A program made the translations under genes and the position numbers. From Tritrichomonas foetus (taxonomy: Eukaryota; Parabasalia; Tritrichomonadida; Tritrichomonadidae): DNA of 53,288 bases. Numbering within the stretch: position 1 is the first letter of the stretch; each line of letters opens with the position of its first letter. Below the pieces are notes generated by a model. It was given only the letters and a program-made list of their open reading frames with translations, did not search any database and had not been told where the DNA came from. The stretch lies in NCBI GenBank assembly GCA_001839685.1, contig MLAK01000817.1, positions 6,400-59,687 on the forward strand, read 5' to 3'. Of the stretch, positions 19,800 to 30,800 are shown piece after piece.

Positions 19800-22700
19800 A
19801 TGAATCATCCATCAGCTACTGCAACAGTATCAGGAACAGCAATAGCTCCGTCTTTTACATACTCATCAGGATATGACAAATACAATGGTTTAATCCGTCA
19901 ATCATACTTGAAAACTATTAGGAAAGATCTAATAAGTTTATTTGCACATGTATATTCTGTAGTTCCTAATTCAAATGCCCTATGTGTAGTAATTACTATT
20001 GCTAGATTGCTTCAATTAACCTTACCAAGCTTATATATTAATGATAAATCACTTTGGCCTGATGGACTTATTGATTCAAATACTGTACGAATTCTTTCTA
20101 TTGTATATCAATTGATTCCATCACAATTTCAAATGGATGCTTTCTTGCCAATTGCTATTATTTGTATAGTTATTAATGCAGTAATAATGATTATTGTTGT
20201 TGTATCATCATACTATCTCAAATCAAAAGGAAAATTACCATCACAAGCAACTTATATAATTTCAATCTTTTATGGGTCAATAGAAATGTTCTTTCCCCCA
20301 GTTACAACAAACATATTGTTTAGAGGGATTTCTGATTTGATTTTTATTGAACATGAAAGTTCATATATTGTTCGAAACATTCTCTTAATTATCATTGCTT
20401 TTGTTCTCTCAATGTTTAATCTTTTTGTTTTCATATTAATTTGTTCTGAATCAATTGCATTTAGAAAGACATCATTATGCTCTGTACTAAATGTTGTTCA
20501 AGTACGTTTTTGGATGGGTTTGATACTAATTACTGGATTAACATCCTTATCGGTTGATGCTTCTAAGATTGTTAAAATAGTTTTTTCTGTTTTGGTATTT
20601 TTAGTTTACCTAGCGAGCAATCTATTACCATTTTATGGTGGAAGCTTGATTTATTTGATTCAGAGATCTGCTTTATTTGCATCTGTCATTACAGGAACTA
20701 TTTTCTCTCTGATATCCACTATTTTTATTGCACTTGAAAAAGAATATTCATTAATTATATTTGGTGTTGCCATCGTGGTTTTTGTTCTAGTTTACTTTAT
20801 TTTCAATGTAATTCAAAAAAAGATTGAGAATAAATGGCTACAGATTTTAGATGATATTGTTGATGATGTTAATTCGTTTGATGGAGTTAAAAATCAAAGT
20901 ATATTTTTCTTATGTGCAACTGTCGGAATGAGAAATAATCATCCTATTTGTTTAAATTGGCAATTTTTCAAACTTGGTGTAGAAAGATGGGAGAAAAGTG
21001 ATACAATTTGGTTCATGTTTACAAAATTCGTAGCAATTTATCCAGAAGAAGAACAAATGCTCACCTGGATATTTCGAACAATTCTATCGACAAGAATACA
21101 TGGGTCTTCTGCAAGATGTATGAAACAGCAGATTGCAGTTTTATTAAAAACCAGGGAAATAAATTTAAGTATTGAGCTCAAGGGAAAAATTGCAGGAATA
21201 TCCAGACAGGTTGTCTCTGCCAAACACAAATTAAGGCATATATGGGATTTAGTTATCCAAGGAAATGTTGGGGAAATTGAAGAAGAATCAAATAGAACTT
21301 GGAAAGCTATTCATCAAACTCAGGCTGAGTTTCAACATCTTGTTAAAGAATATCCAAATAATAGATTTGTACTTAGATCATATGCAAGATTTGTGAGTGA
21401 GTTAATATCGGATAAAGATGAGGCTAATGATTTAATAGAGAAGGTACGATTGGTTCAACGAGGTGTTCAAATTAACCCCGATGAATATCATCAACTTGGA
21501 TTAGCTGCTTTTCCCACTCTTCCATTATATTTATCAATGATGAAAAAAGCGAATGATATGTATTCTGATACATCTGTCATAGAATCCACAGAATTGGAGA
21601 AGGATGACACAAATGGAAATGAAGTTGAAAATGGAATCCTCAAAGAAAAGATTCGAACATTATCCATACCTGCTGTAAGATGTGCCATTGTAACTAGATT
21701 ATTATTTTTAATTGTACTTTATATAATTCCAGTTATTGTTATCATAGTTCTTACAAATAATTATCTCAACAAATCAACTGTGATCATCGAACACATGTAT
21801 AATTTAGCGTTTTTACGAACTTTAACATATCAAGTAACTGGATTTTCTCATCGATATATTTTAGAAGCTATTAACGAACTTGGTCCACTAAAATCGAATG
21901 AGGAACCCCCTACAAGTCTAGGGTCAACTCATTCTACTGTAGATCAAGTCATATTTTTACTTGCTGAATTATCAACAATGTCACAACAAGTGTCATCTTT
22001 TAAGAGCTATTCATCAAGTTCACAAAAAATTGTCGATGCTAAATCATTAATTTTTGATGCTGTAACACCATATTGGTATTATGTAAATCCTTTCAATTAT
22101 ACACCAATTGATCAAAATGTACAGACATGCTTAATTAATTACTATGTTGAATTATCAGATTTGAAAAACATGGAGATTGAAAAAACAATAGTGAACACTT
22201 CGACTTTATTAAATCCATGTTTCAATTCTGATGCCATTACTGCCTCCATTAATTCAGCTCTCGCCTTAATGACAGAATCTTTAGATGAAATATACGAGAG
22301 AGATAAAATTATTCAAATGATCACATTTTATGTTATTCTCGTTGTTGTTATTATTGCTTATGTAGTTTCTATTACTGTACAAGTAATCTGGATTAAAAAG
22401 ACAAAAGAAGAAACTTATAGATGCTTAACAAGCTTACCAAAGGCCACTGTTTCAAATCTTGTCGAAAATTTAAGAGTTTTGAAAAAAGATACGACAGAAA
22501 ATTCTTCAACAATCCAAAATACAGAAATAAGCAGACAAGAAGAGAATATATTGAAAATATTCAATACTGGAGGATCTGGATATTCATCATCAGTTGCTGA
22601 TAGTGCAATTCTCATAGTAACAGAAGTAATTATTATTATATTATACATCATTTCTGCTTATATGCTCTCTCATATAATGCCCAAAGGATCACAAAGTATT

Positions 22701-24428
22701 TTGGAGTTTGCTCCACATTTAGATTATTTGATGGGTGCATATTCAAATTCAATTACGATGCTCTTTTCAGTTAATCTCGCATTATCTGCATATTCAGAGG
22801 AAAATGCATATATTATTTTATGGGAAGGTGATGGAAATCTAGGGTACTTCTATCTCAGACTTTCACAAAGCAGAGAGTATTACTTTAAAGCCAGGTATGG
22901 TGGATCTCTTGTAAGTGAATCTCCTTTCCAGGGATTTGCATCTGCCCTAGAGCATTCTAGTGAAATGGTAAATTGTACCGATAAATATGCAATACCAACT
23001 ACTTTCTTGGATACTGTTAGTTGCTATGATGCAAATACATTATTTACTCTTATTCCTGCAGTTATGGATTCCGAAATCCATGCTTATCGGACAATTGGTA
23101 TACCTCTACACGGGTTAGATGAAATATGGTCTGATACATGGAGCTTAATGGTAACTCCAATATATGATACATTTTTCCATCCAATGTTTGAAACAATCAT
23201 TCCAACAATCACAGATCAACTGGAATCTATTAAGACTAGTAACTATCCACTTGTTTCTGTTTTGCTATTTGTTGGAATTATATCCGAGTGCATTGCAATC
23301 TATGATCTATTTAATATTGACAGGCATATTAGATTAGTTCTTTCATTTCTTTTACACTGCCCTATTCAAGTTGTTTTACAATCACAGAAAATAATGAAGA
23401 TTTTAAGTGGCAATTTTAAACAACAAAAGTCCGATAAGCTCACTAGAGATGCAGACTTCTTTAATGATGTCCTGAAAAGTTTGCCTGATGCAGTTTTTGT
23501 AGCAGATCAATCGACATTCCAAATCGAAACTGCGAATACAAGTTGTGAAAGAATATTTGGAAAAGATGAATTCATTGGTAAAAATATCAAAGAACTATTT
23601 GGGAATTTTGAAGGTGGCTCAAAACTATTTGCAACAACTCAACCTAAAGAATTAGTCATTAAAAATGCAGATGGAGCTGAAGTTAATATTAGCGCATTAT
23701 GTTCTACTATAAACAATAAAGTTACTGTTGTATGTAGGGATATTACTTCTACTATCCGTTATAATTCATTAATTACAGCTGAAAGAAATAGAAGTGATGG
23801 ACTCTTGAATTCCATTCTTCCTGCAAATTTGGTACAACGCGTACAAGCAGGTGAAAAAACCATTTCCTTTGAAGTTCAATCAGCTTCAATTTTATTTATG
23901 GATATTGTTAGTTTCACGCCATGGTGTAGTGCATTGCCAGCATCACATGTTATGTCAACTTTGAATTCTCTATTTAAGAAATTTGATGCTTCATTAGCCA
24001 AACATGCAACAATGACTAAAATAAAATGTATTGGTGATTGTTACATGACAGGTGGTGGAATTTTTGATTCAGTTAATCAGCCAGCAGTACATGCGAAAGA
24101 AACGGTTAGTTTTGGTCTTGATGCTATATCCAATATCGAAGAACTGAATAAAGAAAGAGGAGAAAAACTACAGATGAGAGTAGGTGTAAATACTGGTGGT
24201 CCTATTGTGGCTGGCGTTCTTGGTGTTGGAAAACCAACTTTTGAAATTTTAGGTCCTGCAATTAACATGGCACAACAGATGGAACATAATGGCGTACCTA
24301 TGATGGTTCATATTTCCAGAAGTGTTTATGAGCTCATCTATGGAGACACATTTGATATTAAAGAAAGAGGAACAATTGAAGTGAAAGGGAAACCTGTTAT
24401 TACATACCTTGTTTCATGTAAAACATGA
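19800..24428 (+). CDS. Multi-pass class III adenylyl/guanylyl cyclase with PAS domain
   Basis: 1542 residues. An N-terminal bundle of about eight to ten membrane segments (roughly 45-350) is followed by a cytosolic stretch, then further membrane segments near 632-652, 840-865, 945-968 and 1153-1176 separated by extracytoplasmic loops. A PAS domain lies at about 1218-1320 (LPDAVFVADQ, ANTSCERIFG, IGKNIKELFG). The cyclase domain occupies 1335-1542, with metal-binding Asp1368 (FMDIVSFT) and Asp1413 (IGDCYM). Lys1409 in KIKCIG is the adenine-type choice. The second base-selecting position is Glu1482 instead of Asp. The transition-state Asn1489 is kept, but the usual Arg four residues on is Gln1493 (INMAQQME). 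This architecture is typical of the large trichomonad receptor-cyclase family. It probably couples an external or redox signal to cyclic nucleotide production. Activity is uncertain because of the Arg change. Confidence 0.92.
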   Translation: MNHPSATATVSGTAIAPSFTYSSGYDKYNGLIRQSYLKTIRKDLISLFAHVYSVVPNSNALCVVITIARLLQLTLPSLYINDKSLWPDGLIDSNTVRILSIVYQLIPSQFQMDAFLPIAIICIVINAVIMIIVVVSSYYLKSKGKLPSQATYIISIFYGSIEMFFPPVTTNILFRGISDLIFIEHESSYIVRNILLIIIAFVLSMFNLFVFILICSESIAFRKTSLCSVLNVVQVRFWMGLILITGLTSLSVDASKIVKIVFSVLVFLVYLASNLLPFYGGSLIYLIQRSALFASVITGTIFSLISTIFIALEKEYSLIIFGVAIVVFVLVYFIFNVIQKKIENKWLQILDDIVDDVNSFDGVKNQSIFFLCATVGMRNNHPICLNWQFFKLGVERWEKSDTIWFMFTKFVAIYPEEEQMLTWIFRTILSTRIHGSSARCMKQQIAVLLKTREINLSIELKGKIAGISRQVVSAKHKLRHIWDLVIQGNVGEIEEESNRTWKAIHQTQAEFQHLVKEYPNNRFVLRSYARFVSELISDKDEANDLIEKVRLVQRGVQINPDEYHQLGLAAFPTLPLYLSMMKKANDMYSDTSVIESTELEKDDTNGNEVENGILKEKIRTLSIPAVRCAIVTRLLFLIVLYIIPVIVIIVLTNNYLNKSTVIIEHMYNLAFLRTLTYQVTGFSHRYILEAINELGPLKSNEEPPTSLGSTHSTVDQVIFLLAELSTMSQQVSSFKSYSSSSQKIVDAKSLIFDAVTPYWYYVNPFNYTPIDQNVQTCLINYYVELSDLKNMEIEKTIVNTSTLLNPCFNSDAITASINSALALMTESLDEIYERDKIIQMITFYVILVVVIIAYVVSITVQVIWIKKTKEETYRCLTSLPKATVSNLVENLRVLKKDTTENSSTIQNTEISRQEENILKIFNTGGSGYSSSVADSAILIVTEVIIIILYIISAYMLSHIMPKGSQSILEFAPHLDYLMGAYSNSITMLFSVNLALSAYSEENAYIILWEGDGNLGYFYLRLSQSREYYFKARYGGSLVSESPFQGFASALEHSSEMVNCTDKYAIPTTFLDTVSCYDANTLFTLIPAVMDSEIHAYRTIGIPLHGLDEIWSDTWSLMVTPIYDTFFHPMFETIIPTITDQLESIKTSNYPLVSVLLFVGIISECIAIYDLFNIDRHIRLVLSFLLHCPIQVVLQSQKIMKILSGNFKQQKSDKLTRDADFFNDVLKSLPDAVFVADQSTFQIETANTSCERIFGKDEFIGKNIKELFGNFEGGSKLFATTQPKELVIKNADGAEVNISALCSTINNKVTVVCRDITSTIRYNSLITAERNRSDGLLNSILPANLVQRVQAGEKTISFEVQSASILFMDIVSFTPWCSALPASHVMSTLNSLFKKFDASLAKHATMTKIKCIGDCYMTGGGIFDSVNQPAVHAKETVSFGLDAISNIEELNKERGEKLQMRVGVNTGGPIVAGVLGVGKPTFEILGPAINMAQQMEHNGVPMMVHISRSVYELIYGDTFDIKERGTIEVKGKPVITYLVSCKT

Positions 24429-24775
24429 AGGTAATTAGTCGTTTTTTAAATTATAGAAAATTTTGCTAAGTTCTTTCCCTCATTTTTATCCAAAATATAA
24501 ATCTATTCTTTAACTCAGACATTTTCATTTTTGTTTTATATAAACAATAATTATAATAATTAATAATATAATTATTAATTATTGTAACAAATGATGAAAT
24601 CAATATTAATTATTATGATATCTCCTAACAATCCAGCATGATTTAAATTTATTGCATTTTAAAAAATAATAAATCTTTCTTTAAATTAATTATTGAATAA
24701 AAACAATTTTTACAAACAAACAAGAAAACAATAGACAGAAATTAACATTCCAACATTATTCGAATAATTGGATAG
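24429..24775. other. Convergent intergenic spacer
   Basis: 3' flanks of the cyclase and the coiled-coil gene. It contains an AT-only inverted repeat: arms 24555-24567 and 24571-24583, 13 bp perfect, 3-base loop. In such AT-rich DNA this may be chance. No gene. Confidence 0.6.
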
Positions 24776-25897
24776 TTAAAGAGGAGATAGTCTTGAGGAA
24801 TTAAAATGAGTGCGTGGAGCTGTTTTGGAAATACGCGGAAGTGAAGTTTTTTCAGGTGGCATTTCAATTGGTTCCATTTCTGGATCAAAATCATTTTCGA
24901 TATCATTTTGAACTGTCTCTTGTCTAAAACTTGGAATATCAGACCTATGATTATATCTCCTTCTTTTCTTTCTCGATGGTGTCACTGGTGTTGTTGGAAT
25001 ATTCTCAATTTTATGTGCGCAATTTGTGTAGCTGATTAAAGGCGGCATTTTTGAAGATTTTCCAGGCGAATTCTTTCTTGAGTTTCTTGGCGAGTTTTTC
25101 CTCGTCACACACTGGGAAACTGCACGAACAGCATTATAGCCACTTTGCCCAGTCATTCTATTTCTTTTTTGTAACCTTTCAATTAAAAATCTCTCCAATT
25201 CTCGATTGTGTCGATCTTCAACTTTTTGCTGAGCAACCAAAAAATCATGTTCATATTTTCTTTGTGCTTCTTCAGTTTCAATGAGCTCCTTATCTTCACA
25301 TTGCTGGAGAAGATCTTGAAGTTTCTTTTTGTCTCCTTTTTGTTTTAAATCAAGTGCCTTTTGTCTCATGTTTTGGAGTTCTTTGGATGGCATGAAATAA
25401 TGAATTTGCATGTTTTTCTCCCAAATTGCAGCATAGTCTTCTCTTAATTGGTCATGGCGATTTTGCATTTTCTGTACAAGTTCTATCGTTTCATCATCAT
25501 ATTTACTCAGGGCTTTCATAGCTTTTGACGATTTTGGTGATGAAGATCGAGTCTGTGGCCGACTGATGACTTTTTTTGGCGAGGGAGCTTCGTCTCGATT
25601 TTGTGTTTCTCCCCTCATTTCCAACTCGTTGTCAACTTCTTCTCCAATTAAAATCAAATTTCGTGCTTCGACATAATTTCCACATCCAAAAAGTTGAGGT
25701 GAAACGTCGCGTACATAAATGTGAATTAATTTTAAATCGTTTGTTTCAATATTTCCACACTCATGCGTTCTTTTCAAATCGGATATTAAATTTACGATTC
25801 TTAGTTTTTGTTGCGAATATTTTTCGGATGCAGACTTTTTTCGAGAGGGACTTGGCGTGATTGCAGTCTTTTGAGGAAAACGGGGTTTCTTTCTCAT
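24776..25897 (-). CDS. Coiled-coil protein, paralogue of the divergent neighbour
   Basis: 373 residues, very basic and Ser/Pro-rich at both ends (PSPSRKK, SPRNSRKNSPGKSS), with a charged helical core at 131-245 likely to form a coiled coil. Around 168-215 the pattern FMPSKELQNMRQKALDL followed by a KQKGDKKKLQDLL helix and an ETEE segment parallels 183-225 of the gene at 26327-27364. Both belong to a trichomonad family of small basic coiled-coil proteins whose core begins F-x-P-x-x-L-x-N-x-R. A cytoskeletal role is a guess from the coil and from nearby genes. No membrane segment or enzyme motif is seen. Confidence 0.75.
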   Translation of the reverse strand: MRKKPRFPQKTAITPSPSRKKSASEKYSQQKLRIVNLISDLKRTHECGNIETNDLKLIHIYVRDVSPQLFGCGNYVEARNLILIGEEVDNELEMRGETQNRDEAPSPKKVISRPQTRSSSPKSSKAMKALSKYDDETIELVQKMQNRHDQLREDYAAIWEKNMQIHYFMPSKELQNMRQKALDLKQKGDKKKLQDLLQQCEDKELIETEEAQRKYEHDFLVAQQKVEDRHNRELERFLIERLQKRNRMTGQSGYNAVRAVSQCVTRKNSPRNSRKNSPGKSSKMPPLISYTNCAHKIENIPTTPVTPSRKKRRRYNHRSDIPSFRQETVQNDIENDFDPEMEPIEMPPEKTSLPRISKTAPRTHFNSSRLSPL

Positions 25898-26326
25898 ATA
25901 AATTTGAGAAATTGAGACTATTGTACGTTATTATATTTTATATCACATTTCCTTTACAATGATGAATATTTTGAATGCATGAACCATTTTAACATTGAAT
26001 TCATTATGTGATTTTAAAATTAATATATCGAATGACTGTTCAAATGTTAGATGTTTAATTTCTATGATTTATATATAAAAACATAAGTTTATAATATTTA
26101 TTTCGTTTATTAGTATGAAATCCAATGATATTCAGAGAATATTACATTTTTAATCATGACATGTTATCTAGAAAAATCTCATTCAATTTTGTCGAATTTC
26201 AATATTTTCATGATTTCCTCTCACGATTTTTTCTCAAAAAATATCCAAAAACTGTAAAGGTTCTCAATATAATTGAATAGACACAGAAAAGAAACAATTT
26301 TGAATAAAATTATATTTCGAAATTGA
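25898..26326. other. Divergent intergenic region between two paralogues
   Basis: A 429-bp region from which both coiled-coil paralogues are transcribed outward. AT-rich, with no repeat or further gene. A duplicated, inverted gene pair sharing one upstream region may be co-regulated. Confidence 0.5.
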
Positions 26327-27364
26327 ATGATTATTATTGATAAATTGTGGGTGAATTCAAATTCCATTCAATACAAGATGATTAATGAGCCAAATGAAAC
26401 CACAAGAACCAAGGCCCCACGACGTGCCAAATCAGCTCGATCAACCACAGAAGAACCAAACAATATCAAACAAATCATCCAGGAAATCATCAAAGAGGAT
26501 AACATGGATAATGTAAATCAAGATAACGCCCAAGAAATTCTCCGTGAGCTGAAGAAGAGGCAAGTTGACTACCAAAACAAATCAGAATACGTAACGGCCG
26601 AAATTTTCGCAGATGCAGCTACAAAGGTGAAAACGTTTATGGATGGTGAAAAATTCACCCAAATTCAAATGGAAAAAATTGAAGACATTAATGAAAAATT
26701 TGACTTCACTCGAAATGTCAGAGAAAGTATGGAAAAAGATTGGAGCACAATTATTTCAAACGCCGAGCAGCAGCGAGACCAGGAACTCGCTGACATGGAA
26801 AGGGACTTTGCAATTGAATTGGAGGAGTTTGACAAACAAAATGATGAGGAACCAAATTCGAGAAATGTGAAATTTTCACCTGAGTATTTAAATTTGAGAC
26901 ACCGTCAAAAAGTTCTCACAATTTCTAACAATTTCCTTGAAGCAAAAGCTATCAAAAATCAGGCAGATGAACTTGAAAAAATTGAAAAAGAGAGACAATT
27001 GAAAAACTGGTATGATTTCTTAGATGCCAACCGATCAGAAATGGTTGAAAAACATCAGAAATTATATCGAACTAGAGAAAATTCATGGGATATTCATATT
27101 CGTCATTTGAGAAAGGTATCGAATAAAGAAATAAAGCAGTCAAAAATGTCTGAGACTCATTTCTTCGATCGGATGAAGTCAGTTGGTGAATTTGCAGAAA
27201 TCAAAGTAAGAGCAACTACAACAAGGTCAATGAAAAGGGCAAATTCCCAGCGGTTTGAAAGAACTTTAGATCCAAGACAGAAGACTTTCCGACAAAGACA
27301 AATTATGAATTTAGTAACATACACAAAAGTTACAACACCAAGAGTTAGACGATCAGTACAGTGA
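26327..27364 (+). CDS. Coiled-coil protein, paralogue of the divergent neighbour
   Basis: 345 residues from the first ATG. An in-frame ATG at residue 18 (position 26378, MINEPNET) would give a more family-like basic N-terminus (TKAPRRAKSARST), and I cannot decide between them. The core (about 70-260) is one long charged helix. The landmark KFSPEYLNLRHRQKVL at 182-197 is followed by NNFLEAKAIKNQADELE, a family pattern also visible in degraded form at 24776-25897. The tail is basic (Arg/Thr/Lys). No catalytic motif. A structural, perhaps axostyle or basal-body associated, role is only inferred. Confidence 0.75.
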   Translation: MIIIDKLWVNSNSIQYKMINEPNETTRTKAPRRAKSARSTTEEPNNIKQIIQEIIKEDNMDNVNQDNAQEILRELKKRQVDYQNKSEYVTAEIFADAATKVKTFMDGEKFTQIQMEKIEDINEKFDFTRNVRESMEKDWSTIISNAEQQRDQELADMERDFAIELEEFDKQNDEEPNSRNVKFSPEYLNLRHRQKVLTISNNFLEAKAIKNQADELEKIEKERQLKNWYDFLDANRSEMVEKHQKLYRTRENSWDIHIRHLRKVSNKEIKQSKMSETHFFDRMKSVGEFAEIKVRATTTRSMKRANSQRFERTLDPRQKTFRQRQIMNLVTYTKVTTPRVRRSVQ

Positions 27365-27874
27365 ATTCTCTGATCGATTCTTGAAGATATGAAATGTTTC
27401 CCTATTTGTATTCAATACACTCCCAAAATTATTTCGAATTTCATTTTAATAACTTTTCTTTTGATTTTTTTATCAATTCATCTTTAACATTTCACGCATT
27501 TTTGTTGTCGGAAAAATTGCATTTTTGTTATCGAAAAGAATTTTTGCGTTCAAAGGATTGTGATATTTATAAATTGAGTTATTCAAGTGAAATCAAATAA
27601 TTTCATCTTTTTTAAAAGAGATATGAATTCCTCAATAGATTTTCGGATAAAATAAGAATGATTCAAAATGAGAATGATTGGTCATTCTCTTTTTATTTAC
27701 TTGCACATATTTAGAAATTTGCATCAGTAAAAATATTTAACTTTTTTGGGAATTTAATTATGATTAAGTGTTTAACATTAATTGAATGGATATTCTGAAA
27801 ATCCTTCTCAATCTGAGTAAACGTATAAAAATTATATTCAAAATCAAAATCCTAAACGTACACCTAAAAAAATC
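27365..27874. other. Intergenic spacer
   Basis: AT-rich, between the coiled-coil gene and the AIR9-like gene. The 68-codon frame at 27394-27600 is Phe-rich low complexity and is not accepted as a gene. Confidence 0.55.
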
Positions 27875-30800
27875 ATGAATAAATCGAAAATACAGCGTTC
27901 TCCTTTATCTCCTCGTCTACGTCCACCAAAGTCTCCCCAATTGCAAGTAAAAGTCGATAAAGTGACGTCAACATATCTTTGTCTTGCAGGAAAAAATCTT
28001 AAAACATTATCGCCAAATCTTCCATCGTTTTCACCAGCACGACATCCTGGAAGTCTTCCAGTTTCATCACCAAACATTCTGTATTTAGATCTTCATGATA
28101 ACCAACTCCCAGCGACTGCTTTGAAATGTGTTAATCCAAATATTTTCGTTTTGAATTTGACCAATAATCCATTACTTTCTTGCGCTTTCCCAAGTTTTCC
28201 CAAATTACGTACACTTACACTTGACAACTGCGGTTTAACAAATTTTGAAGGTTTTCCATTTTTACCCAAATTGACATATTTATCGGCAGTGAATAATCAA
28301 ATAACATCTTTTAAAGGATTGACTATTTTACCAGCATTAGAACATTTTGATTTATCTGGAAATCCAACAAAGTTTAATCCTTATATGGTAATTGCTGCTG
28401 TTGGATCAATTAACATGCGATCTATCGATAAAGTTGATATTGATGTAGAAACCATGAGATCTGCTTTTAAATTATCACCTCTTGTTGGCTATTCACTTCG
28501 TTGTGGAAGATCCCCTGAAGTGATTGGAACTCCAGAAGAAGAGGTTGCTAAATCACAAGAGTTTTTAACCGCTGGATTCGCCAAATATATTCAAACACAA
28601 AAAATCGACAACTCTATAATGACTTTAACCATTGAACCAATGAAAGATGGTCATGCAATTGTTCTTCCATATAAAGCTACCAAAATCAAATGGTACAAAA
28701 GCAGAGCTCCGAATGATAAAGGTGTTGAATGGTTCCCTATTCCAGATCCTAAGATTCAGACTGTTTTACCTGTTACAATGAATATTAGATTACATTTAGT
28801 TCGTGTTGATTTTACACTTGATAATAACAAAACATATTCTTTATTTACAGATGATATTGTTGGAAGAGATAAGAAAGACTTAGCATTACCTTATCCAATT
28901 GATCCTGTTATTGCTGGAACACCAATTGAAGGATCTTTAATGTCTCTTCTACCTATGCCATTCCCAGCGAGAATCGCATGGGTTAGAGATTCAGTTACAA
29001 TCATTCAAGATGTCCATTCAATCATGTTAACCAAAGATGAAATTGGAAAATCTGTTGCTTGCCTCCTTCAGCCTTATTGCCCATTAAATAACACGTTAAC
29101 ATTTGGAACAATATTTACCGCATCAGAGACTGTTGCACCACTTCTTCCAATTGTCACAGGAATCACTTTCCCAGATTCAATCATGGAAGGTCAAAAGTTA
29201 GAATTTAAGCGTTTCATGAACCCAGATCGAGAAGGAGAATCTCAAATTACACTTGAACGTGCAGTTTCTCAGTATGGAGAGTGGATTTTAATCACAGAGT
29301 TAAAGAAAGATAATTTAACCTATACACCAACATCCTTTGATGTTAATAATTATTTGCGTATTGGATATACTCCTGTTACAACAGAAAACACCACAGGAGC
29401 TACAGTTTATTTTTATAGTTCATCTAAAATCATTCCAACAATGCCAACATTTTACAATCCAGCCATTGGTGGTATTCCAAAGACCTTCTTCCCACTTGTT
29501 GCTCTTGCTGATTATTCAGGTGGTCAAAGAGGAAAATGCTCATATGATTGGTACTTTTCGAAACGACCAATTGATTCTAAGAAAGGCCCATCAAAACGAC
29601 TTCAGAAAGTTGCACATAATAGTCAATACTTTACACCTACTGCTCATATGGCCGATGGTTATCTTGCTTGCCAAATGGTTCCAGTTCGAGCAGATGAAGT
29701 TGTTGGTGATCCAGTGTTCATTGCCCTTGATTCTCCAATTTTATTGGATGATGCACCAAAGCCACTTGATGGATGCCCAACAGAAGCCATTGTTGGAAAG
29801 ACTTTGAAATTCCCAATTGTTGTGGAAATGTACTTATCAAAACCAACAGGATTTTGCGGTTTTGACCTCCTGAAGACTGGACAAACTTATACTCCGCGAG
29901 AAAAACATGTTGGTCGAATTCTTAGAATTGTTACAGAAAATAATGATATTATGATTGGCGAAATCCGACCAGCTACGCCAGTTATTCTTGATGTTTCCAT
30001 TTCTGCAGACAAATGGGTTCCAGGCCAACTTGTTTCTCTTGCAATTAAGCATAAACATTTAATGCCAGACAAGGTAGAAATCGTATGGCTTCGATGCAGT
30101 CCAGAGTTCGAAAAGCCTATTGCAATGGATAATCCAGAATATACCATTCAACCAAAAGATATTGGTTATTCCCTTCGTGCAATTGTTACACCAATGGATC
30201 ACACAGGAAAGCGTCTTGAATCCAAATCTTCACCAAATTCACCAAATATTAAAGTCAATGATTTCATCAATCCAAGGATCATTGGTGAACTTATGGAAGA
30301 TCAAGAATTAACTGTTGATTGTTCTGCTGATGTATCTTCTATACGATGGTATAGAGTTGAAGGAACCAAGCTCACGAAAATATCTACAGACATGTGCGTA
30401 AATTTAACTGCCAAAGAAGTAGGGCATTTAGTAAGGGCGAAGATTACATTAAGTGGTTCTGGAATGGTACTCAATGCTACAACTTCTGGACCTATTTTGG
30501 CAGCAGAACCAACTGTTACCATTGCACTGCCACCTAAAATTGTTGAAGGTGATACAATTGAACCAGAGGTTCATTATCGCGGTGGCACAGAAGGACAAAG
30601 TATTATTCGATGGTACAGAGAAACTGATGATGGATGGGAATTCGTTAAAGAAGGCCTTAAATACAAGACAACGTTGACAGATGTTGATAGTGTATTAAGA
30701 CTTGTTTACATTCCAATTAGAATTGATAGGGAGCGTGGTGAACAATTTGTTATTGAAGCTGGCCCTGTTGATGCATTAACGCCATCTGTTTCAAAGGTTA

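Noticed and set aside
24555..24583. 13-bp AT-only inverted repeat as a terminator
   Set aside because: Composed only of A and T in very AT-rich DNA, and hairpin terminators are not expected in this group.
27394..27600. 68-codon ORF after the coiled-coil gene
   Set aside because: Phe-rich low complexity, no motif, sits in a spacer.
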